Source: Vibrio bathopelagicus (lineage in GTDB: Bacteria > Pseudomonadota > Gammaproteobacteria > Enterobacterales > Vibrionaceae). From it: a stretch of DNA of 64,000 nucleotides. The notes under the pieces were generated by a model, which was not told the origin of the DNA, made no database searches, and saw only the letters and a program-made list of their open reading frames with translations. The position numbers and the translations under genes are program-made. The stretch spans positions 2,790,001 to 2,854,000 of the forward strand of contig NZ_CP062500.1 of assembly GCF_014879975.1 (NCBI RefSeq). The letters run 5' to 3'. Of this stretch, positions 17,070-25,657 are shown in pieces. The first letter of the stretch is position 1. Each line of letters starts with the position of its first letter.

Positions 17070-18320
17070 TTAAGCGTAAACAGGTAGACGCTTACAGATT
17101 TCTAATACTTTTGCTTTTGTCGCTTCGATAACAGACTCATCGCCCATGTTATCTAGGATGTCACACATCCAGCCAGCAAGAGCTTTCGCGTCTGCTTCTG
17201 AGAAACCACGACGAGTAATAGAAGGAGAACCGATACGGATACCAGACGTAACGAACGGGCTACGTGGATCGTTTGGTACTGAGTTCTTGTTAACTGTGAT
17301 GTTAGCTGAACCTAGTGCTGCATCTGCTTCTTTACCTGTGATGTCTTTGTCGATTAGGTCAACTAAGAACAGGTGGTTCTCTGTAGAACCTGAAACGATG
17401 TTGTAACCGCGCGCTAGGAATTCAGCAACCATTGCTTTTGCGTTAGCAACTACGCGAGTTTGGTATTCTTTGAACTCTGGCTCTAGAGCTTCTTTGAACG
17501 CTACTGCTTTACCAGCGATAACGTGCATTAGAGGGCCACCTTGGCCGCCTGGGAATACTGCTGAGTTCAGCTTCTTGTAAAGATCTTCACCTTCGTTAGA
17601 AAGGATAAGACCACCACGAGGACCCGCAAGCGTTTTGTGCGTTGTAGTCGTTACAACGTGAGCATGTGGAACTGGGTTCGGGTAAACACCTGCAGCGATT
17701 AGGCCAGCAACGTGAGCCATATCTACGAAGAAGTAAGCACCTACTTTGTCAGCGATTTCACGCATGCGCTTCCAATCACAAACTTGAGAGTAAGCTGAGA
17801 AACCACCGATGATCATCTTAGGTTTGTGCTCGATAGCTAGCGCTTCCATCTCTTCGTAATCAATTTGGCCAGCTTCATCGATACCGTAAGGAATGATGTT
17901 GTAAAGCTTACCAGAGAAGTTTACTGGAGAACCGTGAGTTAGGTGGCCACCGTGCGCTAAGCTCATACCAAGAACCGTATCGCCAGCGTTTAGTAGCGCC
18001 ATGTACACAGCGTTGTTCGCTTGAGAACCTGAGTGAGGCTGTACGTTCGCGTATTGCGCACCAAATAGTTCACACGCACGTTCGATTGCTAGAGTTTCAA
18101 CTTTATCTACGAACTCACAACCACCGTAGTAACGCTTACCAGGGTAACCTTCAGCGTATTTATTTGTAAGTTGAGAACCTTGAGCTTCCATTACACGTGG
18201 GCTTGTGTAGTTTTCTGAAGCGATAAGCTCGATGTGCTCTTCCTGACGAAGAGTTTCTTCTTGGATAGCTGCGAATAGATCCGCATCGTAATCAGCAATG
18301 TTCATGTCACGCTTAAGCAT
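17070..18320 (-). CDS. glyA: Serine hydroxymethyltransferase
   Basis: PLP enzyme interconverting serine and glycine and charging tetrahydrofolate with a one-carbon unit. 416 aa, normal length. The PLP-lysine motif [15 protein letters not shown] and the N-terminal [24 protein letters not shown] segments are diagnostic. Codon usage is strongly optimised. The ribosome binding site is CAGGAGAT. A PurR-type box lies about 60 bp upstream, consistent with purine-linked control as in E. coli. Confidence 0.98.
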   Translation of the reverse strand: MLKRDMNIADYDADLFAAIQEETLRQEEHIELIASENYTSPRVMEAQGSQLTNKYAEGYPGKRYYGGCEFVDKVETLAIERACELFGAQYANVQPHSGSQANNAVYMALLNAGDTVLGMSLAHGGHLTHGSPVNFSGKLYNIIPYGIDEAGQIDYEEMEALAIEHKPKMIIGGFSAYSQVCDWKRMREIADKVGAYFFVDMAHVAGLIAAGVYPNPVPHAHVVTTTTHKTLAGPRGGLILSNEGEDLYKKLNSAVFPGGQGGPLMHVIAGKAVAFKEALEPEFKEYQTRVVANAKAMVAEFLARGYNIVSGSTENHLFLVDLIDKDITGKEADAALGSANITVNKNSVPNDPRSPFVTSGIRIGSPSITRRGFSEADAKALAGWMCDILDNMGDESVIEATKAKVLEICKRLPVYA

Positions 18321-18667
18321 CTGTATCTCCTGACTCAGATTGTACTGAAAGTTTCAAAAAAACCACACAACGACCGAAAGCAAACGTTTCCGTCACCGTT
18401 TTGATGTGACGCATTCTACATAATTTGATCTAGGTCATAAAGAGCTAATTGCAATTTTATCATGCAGTTTTTTCATAATCACATATAAGATTCATCATGG
18501 TTATTAAGCATATCCAACCAAAGATGACGCTTACTGTCAATTTTACGATTTACACCCTGTAAAACGCAGATTACATAGGTTTACCTTAATTTTGCCCCTC
18601 TAGCTACCGAAAGCTAAGGTTTTTATCTACTATACTCGCCTTTATTGGATAGGTAATTATAAAAACG
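18321..18667. other. glyA-yitT divergent intergenic region
   Basis: 347 bp holding the promoters of both divergent genes and the PurR-type box. No ORF or repeat of note was seen in the remainder, which is AT-rich. Confidence 0.5.
18378..18393 (-). promoter_or_regulatory. PurR-type operator upstream of glyA
   Basis: AAGCAAACGTTTCCGT fits the PurR box consensus (ACGCAAACGTTTNCGT) at 13-14 of 16 positions, with the invariant GCAAACGTTT core. Known biology: glyA belongs to the PurR regulon in E. coli. Confidence 0.75.
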
Positions 18668-19270
18668 ATGGAAAAGCACACACGTAAAGAAGATTGGGTA
18701 GCAATCCTCACTGGCACGTTTTTAGTGGCGTTAGGCGTCTTCTTTTTACAGTCAGCAAACCTGCTTACTGGTGGCACGACTGGCTTGGCTCTGCTTTTGA
18801 GTCAATTTACGCCAGTAACCTTTGGTATTCTGTACTTTATTGCGAACTGTCCATTCTATCTATTGGCATGGAAACGATTTGGCCGTCACTTCGCAATAAG
18901 CAGTGCCATCTCTGGTGCTTTAGTGTCTGTATTTGCCGACCATTTATACTTGGTGATTTCGTTAGACGTTCATAATGAAATTTACTGTGCAGTCGCTGGC
19001 GGCTTATTAATGGGCTTAGGCATGTTGATATTGTTCCGTCATCGCTCAAGCTTGGGTGGCTTCAACGTATTGTGTCTGTTCATTCAAGATCGCTACGGTA
19101 TCTCAGTAGGCAAAACCCAAATGGCCATTGATGCCTGTATTCTGTTTGCATCGTTCTTCTTTGTATCACCTTGGGTGATTGCCGTATCTGTTTTAGGCAC
19201 CGCAGTATTGAACATCGTATTGGCAATGAACCACAAACCAACTCGCTACTCGGTGAATTACGCGTCTTAA
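18668..19270 (+). CDS. YitT family membrane protein (DUF161)
   Basis: 200-aa inner-membrane protein with five or six hydrophobic segments, including the family's LTGGTTGLALLLSQF and GLGMLILFRHRSSLGGFNVL motifs. It lacks the C-terminal soluble DUF2179 domain present in longer YitT proteins, giving the short gammaproteobacterial form. Substrate unknown. The gene is divergent from glyA. Confidence 0.88.
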   Translation: MEKHTRKEDWVAILTGTFLVALGVFFLQSANLLTGGTTGLALLLSQFTPVTFGILYFIANCPFYLLAWKRFGRHFAISSAISGALVSVFADHLYLVISLDVHNEIYCAVAGGLLMGLGMLILFRHRSSLGGFNVLCLFIQDRYGISVGKTQMAIDACILFASFFFVSPWVIAVSVLGTAVLNIVLAMNHKPTRYSVNYAS

Positions 19271-19291
19271 TACTAATCACCCTATGAATTA

Positions 19292-19321
19292 CTAGCTGTT
19301 TTTAATAACAAAAACAGCTAG
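19292..19321. other. Perfect hairpin between yitT and the ToxR-like gene
   Basis: CTAGCTGTTTTT and AAAAACAGCTAG form a 12-bp perfect stem with a 6-base loop. The stem itself contains the T-run, so it could terminate in either direction, though no tail of T follows. Confidence 0.5.
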
Positions 19322-19352
19322 AATTTAGGTTTTATAAACCGTCGCCTTTTCT

Positions 19353-20213
19353 ATGCAAGATTACCTCTCTAGCGCCAAAGACCAACAAGCCTCTATTTAC
19401 ATTGAAGGCTTGGAATTCAACCCCAACACACGAGTCTTAAGCTGCGACGAGCAGGTCATTGATTTAGAACCTCGTTCTATCGAGCTCTTAGAGTTATTTC
19501 TTACCAGCGTTGGTCAACCGCTCTCTGCCGAGTACATCATTGAATCGGTATGGCAAAGTAACTTCATTTCCAAAAATGTTCTGACAAACCGAATCAGTAC
19601 CTTACGTTCAATACTTCAAAAACACCTACCAGAAAGCGATGCCACCAAGATCTTGGTGACCTATCCACGCAAAGGATACTTCCTCAATCCGAGCTCAGTG
19701 AGTTTGGCCAATACATCAGCCGAAATTACAGAAGTAACCGAGCCACCTCAGGCCAGCCGAAAGACATCACCTCTAAACCTTTTGTTACTGTCATTCTCTG
19801 CTGTGTTGCTGCTAAGCACCACAACTCTAGGTTATATGTTTTGGCACTCGTCAAACCAAGCCTCAGAGCTAGAACGTACACAGAGGCTGATTCCTAAGGT
19901 TGAGCTATTACTGAACCGCATCGATGCCATTGGTGATAATGCGAGAACGCATCGCAAAGCCGTTAAAGCGCTGCTGCTTCAACAGCAAATTGAATACGCT
20001 TATACCGATTTAGCCAACCAAGATGCGCCGAGTTACTTCGTTGACCCAATAGACAGCACACCTTTCTTTCCGGGTGCGAAGAACATGCGCACCAGTGATT
20101 ACCTGCTCAATATTCAATTAAAAGATCAGGAAATCGATACACGCCTTGCGGCTAAAGTCAGCCTTATTTATCCAAGCTCAGGTAAGCTTGCCTTTCGTGG
20201 GTCTATTCAATAG
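19353..20213 (+). CDS. ToxR/CadC-like winged-helix membrane regulator, N-terminal part of a frameshifted gene
   Basis: 286 aa. N-terminal OmpR-type winged helix (VIDLEPRSIELLELFLT, VWQSNFISKNVLTNRISTLR, TYPRKGYFL) at about residues 15-112, a linker, one membrane segment (LNLLLLSFSAVLLLSTTTLG) near 145-165, then the start of a periplasmic domain. The frame stops at TAG 20211 just after RGSIQ. In the frame one base back, translation continues without a stop as IEIDTLSESLMEINREL into the downstream 620-bp frame. The two parts together would be a full-length regulator of about 500 aa, so this looks like one gene with a 1-nt deletion (or equivalent). The target genes are unknown; the adjacent lipoprotein gene is a candidate. 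Confidence 0.75.
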   Translation: MQDYLSSAKDQQASIYIEGLEFNPNTRVLSCDEQVIDLEPRSIELLELFLTSVGQPLSAEYIIESVWQSNFISKNVLTNRISTLRSILQKHLPESDATKILVTYPRKGYFLNPSSVSLANTSAEITEVTEPPQASRKTSPLNLLLLSFSAVLLLSTTTLGYMFWHSSNQASELERTQRLIPKVELLLNRIDAIGDNARTHRKAVKALLLQQQIEYAYTDLANQDAPSYFVDPIDSTPFFPGAKNMRTSDYLLNIQLKDQEIDTRLAAKVSLIYPSSGKLAFRGSIQ

Positions 20214-20860
20214 AGATTGACACCCTCAGTGAAAGCCTAATGGAAATTAATCGAGAGCTGGCAAACTACTTTGCTTTGCCTGCCCCACTATCACCAGAGT
20301 GGTCTGTCAGTGATAAAGAGCTCAGCCATTTGCTTAACGAACCAACGCTAAAGCTAGATAGTGTGCCACTCAACGTAATGACTTCAACATTGATCGCACG
20401 ACAAATGGCGCTCTTTGAGACTGACCACCAGCGACTGATCAGTTTCACTAGCCTTGTGCAAACACGCTTTAAGTTGATTCCCGACGAGCTCAAACTTTGG
20501 CTTGGGATCATTCATTTTAAGTTAAGAGATCTGCAAACTGCGAAAGAGTTTCTGACCAACACTGCGGGTAACTCGACCATCGAAAACGCACTGGTCTACA
20601 TGATGATTTCCCATATTGCTTACAAGCAAGGGGACATGGATAAGTTTCGCCTCAACTACATGGAATCCTTGGTGGCGTTATTGCGAGTGGTTCCTTCAGA
20701 AGAGTTGTTTGCTCGCTTATCCAAACCGGAGTCGAAATCGACCTGTCTCCAGCCTTGGAAAAATCTAAAATTGAGCATCAATGAGCCACTGATCATCAAG
20801 CAATGGGAAAACCTAATGCTTAACTACTGCACGAGTGTCGGCCATCAATTTTCCGAATAA
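20210..20860 (+). pseudogene. C-terminal periplasmic part of the frameshifted ToxR/CadC-like regulator
   Basis: Continuation in another frame of the regulator beginning at 19353. If translated on its own it could start at ATG 20240 and yield 206 aa, but there is no convincing ribosome binding site, no signal peptide, and the residues before that ATG (IEIDTLSES) read naturally as the link to the N-terminal part. Mostly helical sequence, with two Cys (STCLQPW, NYCTSVG) near the end. No known domain is recognised. Either the gene is broken in this strain or the shift is a sequence error. Confidence 0.65.
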
Positions 20861-20950
20861 AGAAATATAAAGCATTTAAAAACAATAATTTAAATATAAA
20901 TTAAGATCTTATGTATCTTCGTTTTTTGCCCTATTAGCCCTCTCAACAAT

Positions 20951-21001
20951 AGCATTCCTAAAAACATCAGGCCGCTCTAGGCCAACTATATTAGGAATGC
21001 T
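20951..21001 (+). promoter_or_regulatory. Inverted repeat that would hide the ribosome binding site of the following lipoprotein gene
   Basis: AGCATTCCTAA (20951-20961) pairs perfectly with TTAGGAATGCT (20991-21001); the right arm contains the AGGAA ribosome binding site, 4 bases from the ATG at 21006. Inside, GGCC-6 nt-GGCC can form a second small stem. Confidence 0.65.
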
Positions 21002-21005
21002 CAAC

Positions 21006-21914
21006 ATGAAAAAATCCATGACGCTGCTTGCGACTTCTCTCTTTGCTCTTTATGGCTGTGGCGGCGGAGGTAGCTCTTCTTCTGGTTCAATTGGTGGTAA
21101 TAAAGGTCCAAGTAATCAGGTGGATTACCCGATTGCGAGCTCTGCATTTGCCCCAAAACCAGTAACAACATTAGGCTACTCATTTACCAAAGATGGTCAG
21201 ACTGAAGGCGTGATGACGATGAACTTCACGCCTTTAAGTGGTGAATTCATTATTGCGAGGTTAGAAGAAGAGACCGGCAATGAAGCGGTGGTTCAAGTTA
21301 TCAATGACCTCATCAATTACGGCATCACCGAATTTTATGTTTCTGAAGACATCATGACGAATGTTGAAGGTACACAAGAAGACGGCAGCATTTATTTTGC
21401 AGGCCCCGACCGCGGTCTACACGAAATCACCAGTGCCTACTTTATTGGTAGCCAATACATCACAGCAGTGATGTACAGCAGCCCACTTTTCCGTTTAAAA
21501 GGAACTGACGTAAAAGATAGCAACCCAATCATTAATATCAGTGAGGAAACCGTTTCTTTGCAAGTGACGTTAGATGGTGAAGCGGTCGCTAACATGCTAA
21601 ATGACTTTGAAGACCACTCATGGGTATCAAGTCTTCCAGCTGATGCCTCATGCCGAGTCACATGGCAACAACAGATTGAAGAAACTGGCGTACGTAAGAG
21701 TTTTAAGATCTCTGATAAATCAATCGAAGCTGCGAACCTAACAGAGAAAAACACCTACTACATCAACTGTGAAGGTATGGATTCAGCAGAATTTGGCACA
21801 TCATCAGAGCGCTGGTTTAACCCAAGCATCGGCTTAATTGAACAAATTGAATTGATGTCTGTAGAGCAATCGAATATCGAAGAATCAGCAGCAAGACTGA
21901 CCTCGATTAGCTAG
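21006..21914 (+). CDS. Hypothetical lipoprotein
   Basis: 302-aa protein with a lipoprotein signal (MKKSMTLLATSLFALYGCGG, lipid Cys at 18) followed by a Gly/Ser-rich linker, as seen in surface or periplasmic lipoproteins of vibrios. The mature domain has two later Cys (ASCRVTW and INCEGMD) and no recognised family. ATG 21006 is chosen by its AGGAATG site and family-like signal; a start at 20997 is also open. It follows the broken ToxR-like regulator. Translation may be governed by the hairpin described at 20951-21001. Confidence 0.75.
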   Translation: MKKSMTLLATSLFALYGCGGGGSSSSGSIGGNKGPSNQVDYPIASSAFAPKPVTTLGYSFTKDGQTEGVMTMNFTPLSGEFIIARLEEETGNEAVVQVINDLINYGITEFYVSEDIMTNVEGTQEDGSIYFAGPDRGLHEITSAYFIGSQYITAVMYSSPLFRLKGTDVKDSNPIINISEETVSLQVTLDGEAVANMLNDFEDHSWVSSLPADASCRVTWQQQIEETGVRKSFKISDKSIEAANLTEKNTYYINCEGMDSAEFGTSSERWFNPSIGLIEQIELMSVEQSNIEESAARLTSIS

Positions 21915-21970
21915 CCTTGACCTAGGTTAACTAAACCTAAGCTTAACCGCAGGCTAACCGCAAACAATAA

Positions 21971-22001
21971 AAAAGGCTTTGGGAGCACTCCAAAGCCTTT
22001 G
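21971..22001 (-). terminator. Rho-independent terminator after treC (probably bidirectional)
   Basis: AAAGGCTTTGG, 7-base loop, CCAAAGCCTTT; the minus-strand copy is followed by TTTTTATTG. Lies between convergent treC and the lipoprotein gene. Confidence 0.85.
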
Positions 22002-22058
22002 TTGAAACCTAAATCTTTAGGGGGACTGAGAATTAGGTTTATTGAAATCGTAACGAGG

Positions 22059-23738
22059 CTAATCTTCAATCAAGAGAATACGAGTCTCGTAAGGTCGTAG
22101 CACTTGGTGATGAGACGTAACTAAACTATCACCCACTTGATAATTGGATAACAGGCTCTTAGCCTTCATCATCTCAAAACGCTCAGGTAAAACACACTCT
22201 GTTTCTTCGCCATAATAGTTGTTAATGCATAGCAGAGTTTGCCCTTCACTCTCACGAACATACGCAAAAATGGATGGGTGCTCAGGCAGTAGGTCTTGAT
22301 AACGACCATGAGTAATCACTGGCACTTCTTTACGTAACTCAATCAAACTCTTGTAGAAATAGAAAACAGAGTCTTTATCTTCCAACGCTTGCTCGGCATT
22401 GATCTCGGTGTAGTTATTAGCAACATCTAACCATGGCTGTGATTGTGAAAAGCCTGCGTAAATTTCATTGTTCCAATGCATTGGCGTACGAGAGTTATCA
22501 CGAGATTTCTGCGCTAAAATCGCCATCATATCTTCATGATCCACACCATCACGGTTAACCATGATGTCGTACATATTGGTGCTCTCTACATCACGATATT
22601 GACTGATGTCGGTATAACCAGGGTTAGTCATACCAATCTCTTCACCTTGATAGATATAAGGTGTGCCTTGCATCATGTGCACAGAAGCAGCCAACATTTT
22701 GGCCGATTCAACACGATATTGTTGATCGTTACCCAAGCGACTCACTACTCTCGGTTGGTCATGGTTACACCAAAACAGTGCTCCCCACCCCTTACCATTC
22801 AGACCTGTTTGCCAGTGATTGAAGATCGACTTGAGCTGTAAGAAATCGAACGGAGCATTGGTCCATTTCTCACCGTTGGTGTAATCAACCTTAAGGTGGT
22901 GGAAGTTAAACACCATCGACAACTCACTGTTATCAATGTTTGAGTATTGCTGACAATGTTCCAACGTGGTTGAAGACATCTCGCCAACCGTAACACTGCC
23001 GTATTTCTGAAATACCGCTTCGCTGATCTCTTTTAGATATTCATGCACTCGTGGGCCATCAGTATAGAAACGGCGACCATCACCGATATCATCATTAGGG
23101 AAATCTTGCTGCTTTGAAATCAGGTTGATCACATCTAAACGGAAACCATCAACGCCCTTTTCAGCCCAGAAGCTGATAACGTCTTTTACTTCTTCACGTA
23201 CAACAGGGTTTTCCCAGTTGAGGTCGGCCTGTTCTTTCGCAAATAAATGTAAGAAGTACTGCCCAGTGGCCTCATCCATTTCCCATGCATTACCACCAAA
23301 CTTAGACTGCCAGTTAGTTGGTGCTTGACCGTTTACTGGGTCTTTCCAGATGTAGTAATCGCGGTATGGGCTATTTTTGTCACCCAATGCAGACTGGAAC
23401 CATGCATGCTCGGTTGAAGTGTGGTTTACCACGATATCCATCACGATACGGATGCCACGTTGGTGGGCTTCAGACAGTAACAGGTCGAAGTCTTCCATGG
23501 TGCCGAATTGAGGGTTAATCGCGTAGTAGTCGGAGATATCGTAACCATTGTCGATCATGGGTGACGCGTAAACTGGGGTTAGCCAAATCGCATCCACGCT
23601 CAAATGTTTAAGGTAATCCAGTTTCGAAATGATCCCTTTGATATCGCCAGTACCTTTACTACCACTGTCGCAGAAGCTCTTTGGGTAGATTTGATAGATG
23701 GTTGCGGTTTTCCACCAACTTTCATCATGCTCAGTCAT
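22059..23738 (-). CDS. treC: Alpha,alpha-phosphotrehalase (trehalose-6-phosphate hydrolase)
   Basis: GH13 enzyme splitting trehalose 6-phosphate into glucose and glucose 6-phosphate in the cytoplasm. About 559 aa. Conserved GH13 blocks are visible: DIVVNHTS, GFRLDVINL (nucleophile Asp), VGEMSS (acid/base Glu) and FWCNHDQPR. It begins WWKTATIYQIYPKSF, typical of TreC and oligo-1,6-glucosidases; the neighbouring treB and treR decide the assignment. The start at 23738 (MTEHDE) is preferred because GAG lies 6 nt upstream; two upstream in-frame starts exist. A 162-bp repeat element separates it from treB. Confidence 0.93.
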   Translation of the reverse strand: MTEHDESWWKTATIYQIYPKSFCDSGSKGTGDIKGIISKLDYLKHLSVDAIWLTPVYASPMIDNGYDISDYYAINPQFGTMEDFDLLLSEAHQRGIRIVMDIVVNHTSTEHAWFQSALGDKNSPYRDYYIWKDPVNGQAPTNWQSKFGGNAWEMDEATGQYFLHLFAKEQADLNWENPVVREEVKDVISFWAEKGVDGFRLDVINLISKQQDFPNDDIGDGRRFYTDGPRVHEYLKEISEAVFQKYGSVTVGEMSSTTLEHCQQYSNIDNSELSMVFNFHHLKVDYTNGEKWTNAPFDFLQLKSIFNHWQTGLNGKGWGALFWCNHDQPRVVSRLGNDQQYRVESAKMLAASVHMMQGTPYIYQGEEIGMTNPGYTDISQYRDVESTNMYDIMVNRDGVDHEDMMAILAQKSRDNSRTPMHWNNEIYAGFSQSQPWLDVANNYTEINAEQALEDKDSVFYFYKSLIELRKEVPVITHGRYQDLLPEHPSIFAYVRESEGQTLLCINNYYGEETECVLPERFEMMKAKSLLSNYQVGDSLVTSHHQVLRPYETRILLIED

Positions 23739-23812
23739 CGCCATCTCTAACACTCACTTACCAGAAAATATAAATAAAAAATCACCATGAAAATCATGGT
23801 CGAATAGCCGTT

Positions 23813-23974
23813 ATACCAATCACAGTAAGTAAGTGTTCAGAAATAGCGCAGGAAAAAGGCTTGAGAACAAGGCGTAATTTTTTGATAAGTAGTTATTCTA
23901 CAATCAAAAATTATAACGCAGTTATCGAGCGTTTTAACCAGCTAGGATGACCAGTTAGTTACTACGATTGGTAT
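23813..23974. repeat. MITE-like inverted-repeat element between treB and treC
   Basis: 162 bp bounded by ATACCAATC and GATTGGTAT, perfect 9-bp inverted ends, with an inner TTTTTGAT...ATCAAAAA hairpin. No ORF. Elements beginning TACCAATC are, from memory, dispersed in Vibrio intergenic regions. Here it sits inside the presumed treB-treC transcript. Confidence 0.7.
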
Positions 23975-24028
23975 TATTCCTAAGAGAAAAAACGATGACT
24001 CACTTGAAGTCATCGCTTGTTAAATGCA

Positions 24029-25453
24029 TTACGCGTTGGCGGTTTCTAGCTCGCCTTTCATCTGTGCTCGTTTATAGAAGAACAATGTCAGCGTTATCGG
24101 CAGTACAACTGCCACCAGCATCGCGACTAAGTAAATCGACCAATATTGCGGTTGAATCGATAAGATACCTGGTAAGCCACCAACACCGATACCATTCGCC
24201 ATCACACCGGCACTGCCACAAATCGCGGCGGCCGCAGCACTGCCGATCATTGCGCTCAGCATTGGAAATTTGTATTTAAGGTTGATGCCGTACATCGCAG
24301 GTTCCGTTACACCTAGGTAAGCTGAGATTGCTGCTGGTACCGAGATGTCTCGTTCCCCTTCCCGCTTACTCAAAATAATGATGCCGACAACCGCAGAAGC
24401 TTGTGCAATGTTTGATAGCGCAATCAAAGGCCAGATAGGTGTGCCACCAAGATCTTGCATCAGTTGCAGATCCACAGCGTTGGTTGTGTGGTGAATCCCC
24501 GTAATCACCAAAGGTGCGTATAGGAAGCCAAAGACCACTGAGCCAAGAATCGCGAAGTCACCTGTCATTGCCACCTTGGCAGCAAATGCCACACCATCAC
24601 CTAACATACGACCGAATGGGCCTATGAAAGCGTGCGCTAGAATCACAGACAAGATGATCGAGACAAATGGCACCACAACAAGATACAAATAAGAAGGAAC
24701 AATGCGCTTAAGATTGGTCTCAATGAAGGCCAGAGCCACACCCGCTAACATCGCAGGGATCACCTGCGCTTGGTAGCCGACCTTCTCAATCACGAACAAG
24801 CCAAAATCCCACACCTCAGGTACCGATTTACCTATCATGTAAGCGTTCATCAACTGTGGAGAAACCAAGGTCACACCGAGCGTAATACCCAAAATAGGCG
24901 TTCCGCCGAGTTTCTTAACCGTTGCCCAACACACACCAACCGGTAGGAAGAAGAAAATAGCTTCGCCAATCAGCCACAAAAATGAGTGAACGGTTGCCCA
25001 GAATTGACTGATTTCAACCAAGGTTTTGCCGTCGAACATGCGAATGTCGCCAATCACATTACGGAAACCAAGAATCAAACCACCCGTAATAATGGCAGGC
25101 AGAAGTGGTACAAAAATTTCGGCTAAATGGGAGATACCACGCTCAAGGAAGTTCATATTCTGACGAGCCGCCAGTTTCGCCTCATCTTTTGATGATGCAT
25201 CTTTGCCTGTTTGCTCAATCAGAAGTGCGTACACCTCATCAACCTCGGTGCCAATAACCACTTGGAATTGACCTGCGTTAGTAAAGCAGCCTTTTACCAG
25301 CTTTAGCTTCTCTAATTCTGCTTTGTTCGCTTTCTCTGTATCATTCAATACAAAACGCAGTCGAGTCAGACAATGGCTGACACTCGCAATGTTCTCTTTG
25401 CCACCGACTAACTCGATAAGACGCGCAACGTCTTGCTTCGCTATCTTACTCAT
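24029..25453 (-). CDS. treB: PTS trehalose transporter subunit IIBC
   Basis: Inner-membrane permease that imports trehalose and phosphorylates it to trehalose 6-phosphate. 474 aa. The N-terminal EIIB domain has the phosphorylated Cys in SVSHCLTRLRFVL; the EIIC domain follows with about ten hydrophobic segments, ending in the usual charged tail. No EIIA domain is attached, as in E. coli TreB, which uses the glucose EIIA. ATG 25453 has GGGGTAGT just upstream; the frame is open 7 codons further. Two TreR-type operators lie in the gap towards treR. Confidence 0.95.
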   Translation of the reverse strand: MSKIAKQDVARLIELVGGKENIASVSHCLTRLRFVLNDTEKANKAELEKLKLVKGCFTNAGQFQVVIGTEVDEVYALLIEQTGKDASSKDEAKLAARQNMNFLERGISHLAEIFVPLLPAIITGGLILGFRNVIGDIRMFDGKTLVEISQFWATVHSFLWLIGEAIFFFLPVGVCWATVKKLGGTPILGITLGVTLVSPQLMNAYMIGKSVPEVWDFGLFVIEKVGYQAQVIPAMLAGVALAFIETNLKRIVPSYLYLVVVPFVSIILSVILAHAFIGPFGRMLGDGVAFAAKVAMTGDFAILGSVVFGFLYAPLVITGIHHTTNAVDLQLMQDLGGTPIWPLIALSNIAQASAVVGIIILSKREGERDISVPAAISAYLGVTEPAMYGINLKYKFPMLSAMIGSAAAAAICGSAGVMANGIGVGGLPGILSIQPQYWSIYLVAMLVAVVLPITLTLFFYKRAQMKGELETANA

Positions 25454-25524
25454 ACTACCCCACCCTGGTTTCATTCAATTACTCATCTAAACCATGCAGC
25501 TATAGCTACTCAGATTTAGATTTA

Positions 25525-25538
25525 TGGGAACATTCCCA
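25525..25538. promoter_or_regulatory. TreR-type operator 1 (treB-treR gap)
   Basis: TGGGAACATTCCCA, a perfect LacI-family palindrome about 70 bp upstream of treB. Confidence 0.8.
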
Positions 25539-25579
25539 ATCACGATTATTATAATGCCCACATGAATGATAAATTAAAA

Positions 25580-25593
25580 TGGGAACAGTCCCA
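25580..25593. promoter_or_regulatory. TreR-type operator 2 (treB-treR gap)
   Basis: TGGGAACAGTCCCA, 55 bp (about five helical turns) from operator 1, a spacing that would permit looping or side-by-side binding on one face. Confidence 0.8.
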
Positions 25594-25657
25594 TTAATTG
25601 AAAGAGATCACACTCTAATTTTAATCTAAGCGGTTCAATTTCGCTTGATTGAGTAGA

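Noticed and set aside
20240..20860. Independent 206-aa gene downstream of the ToxR-like regulator
   Set aside because: No ribosome binding site, and the reading continues upstream of its ATG straight into the regulator when one base is restored; treated as the C-terminal part of a broken gene.
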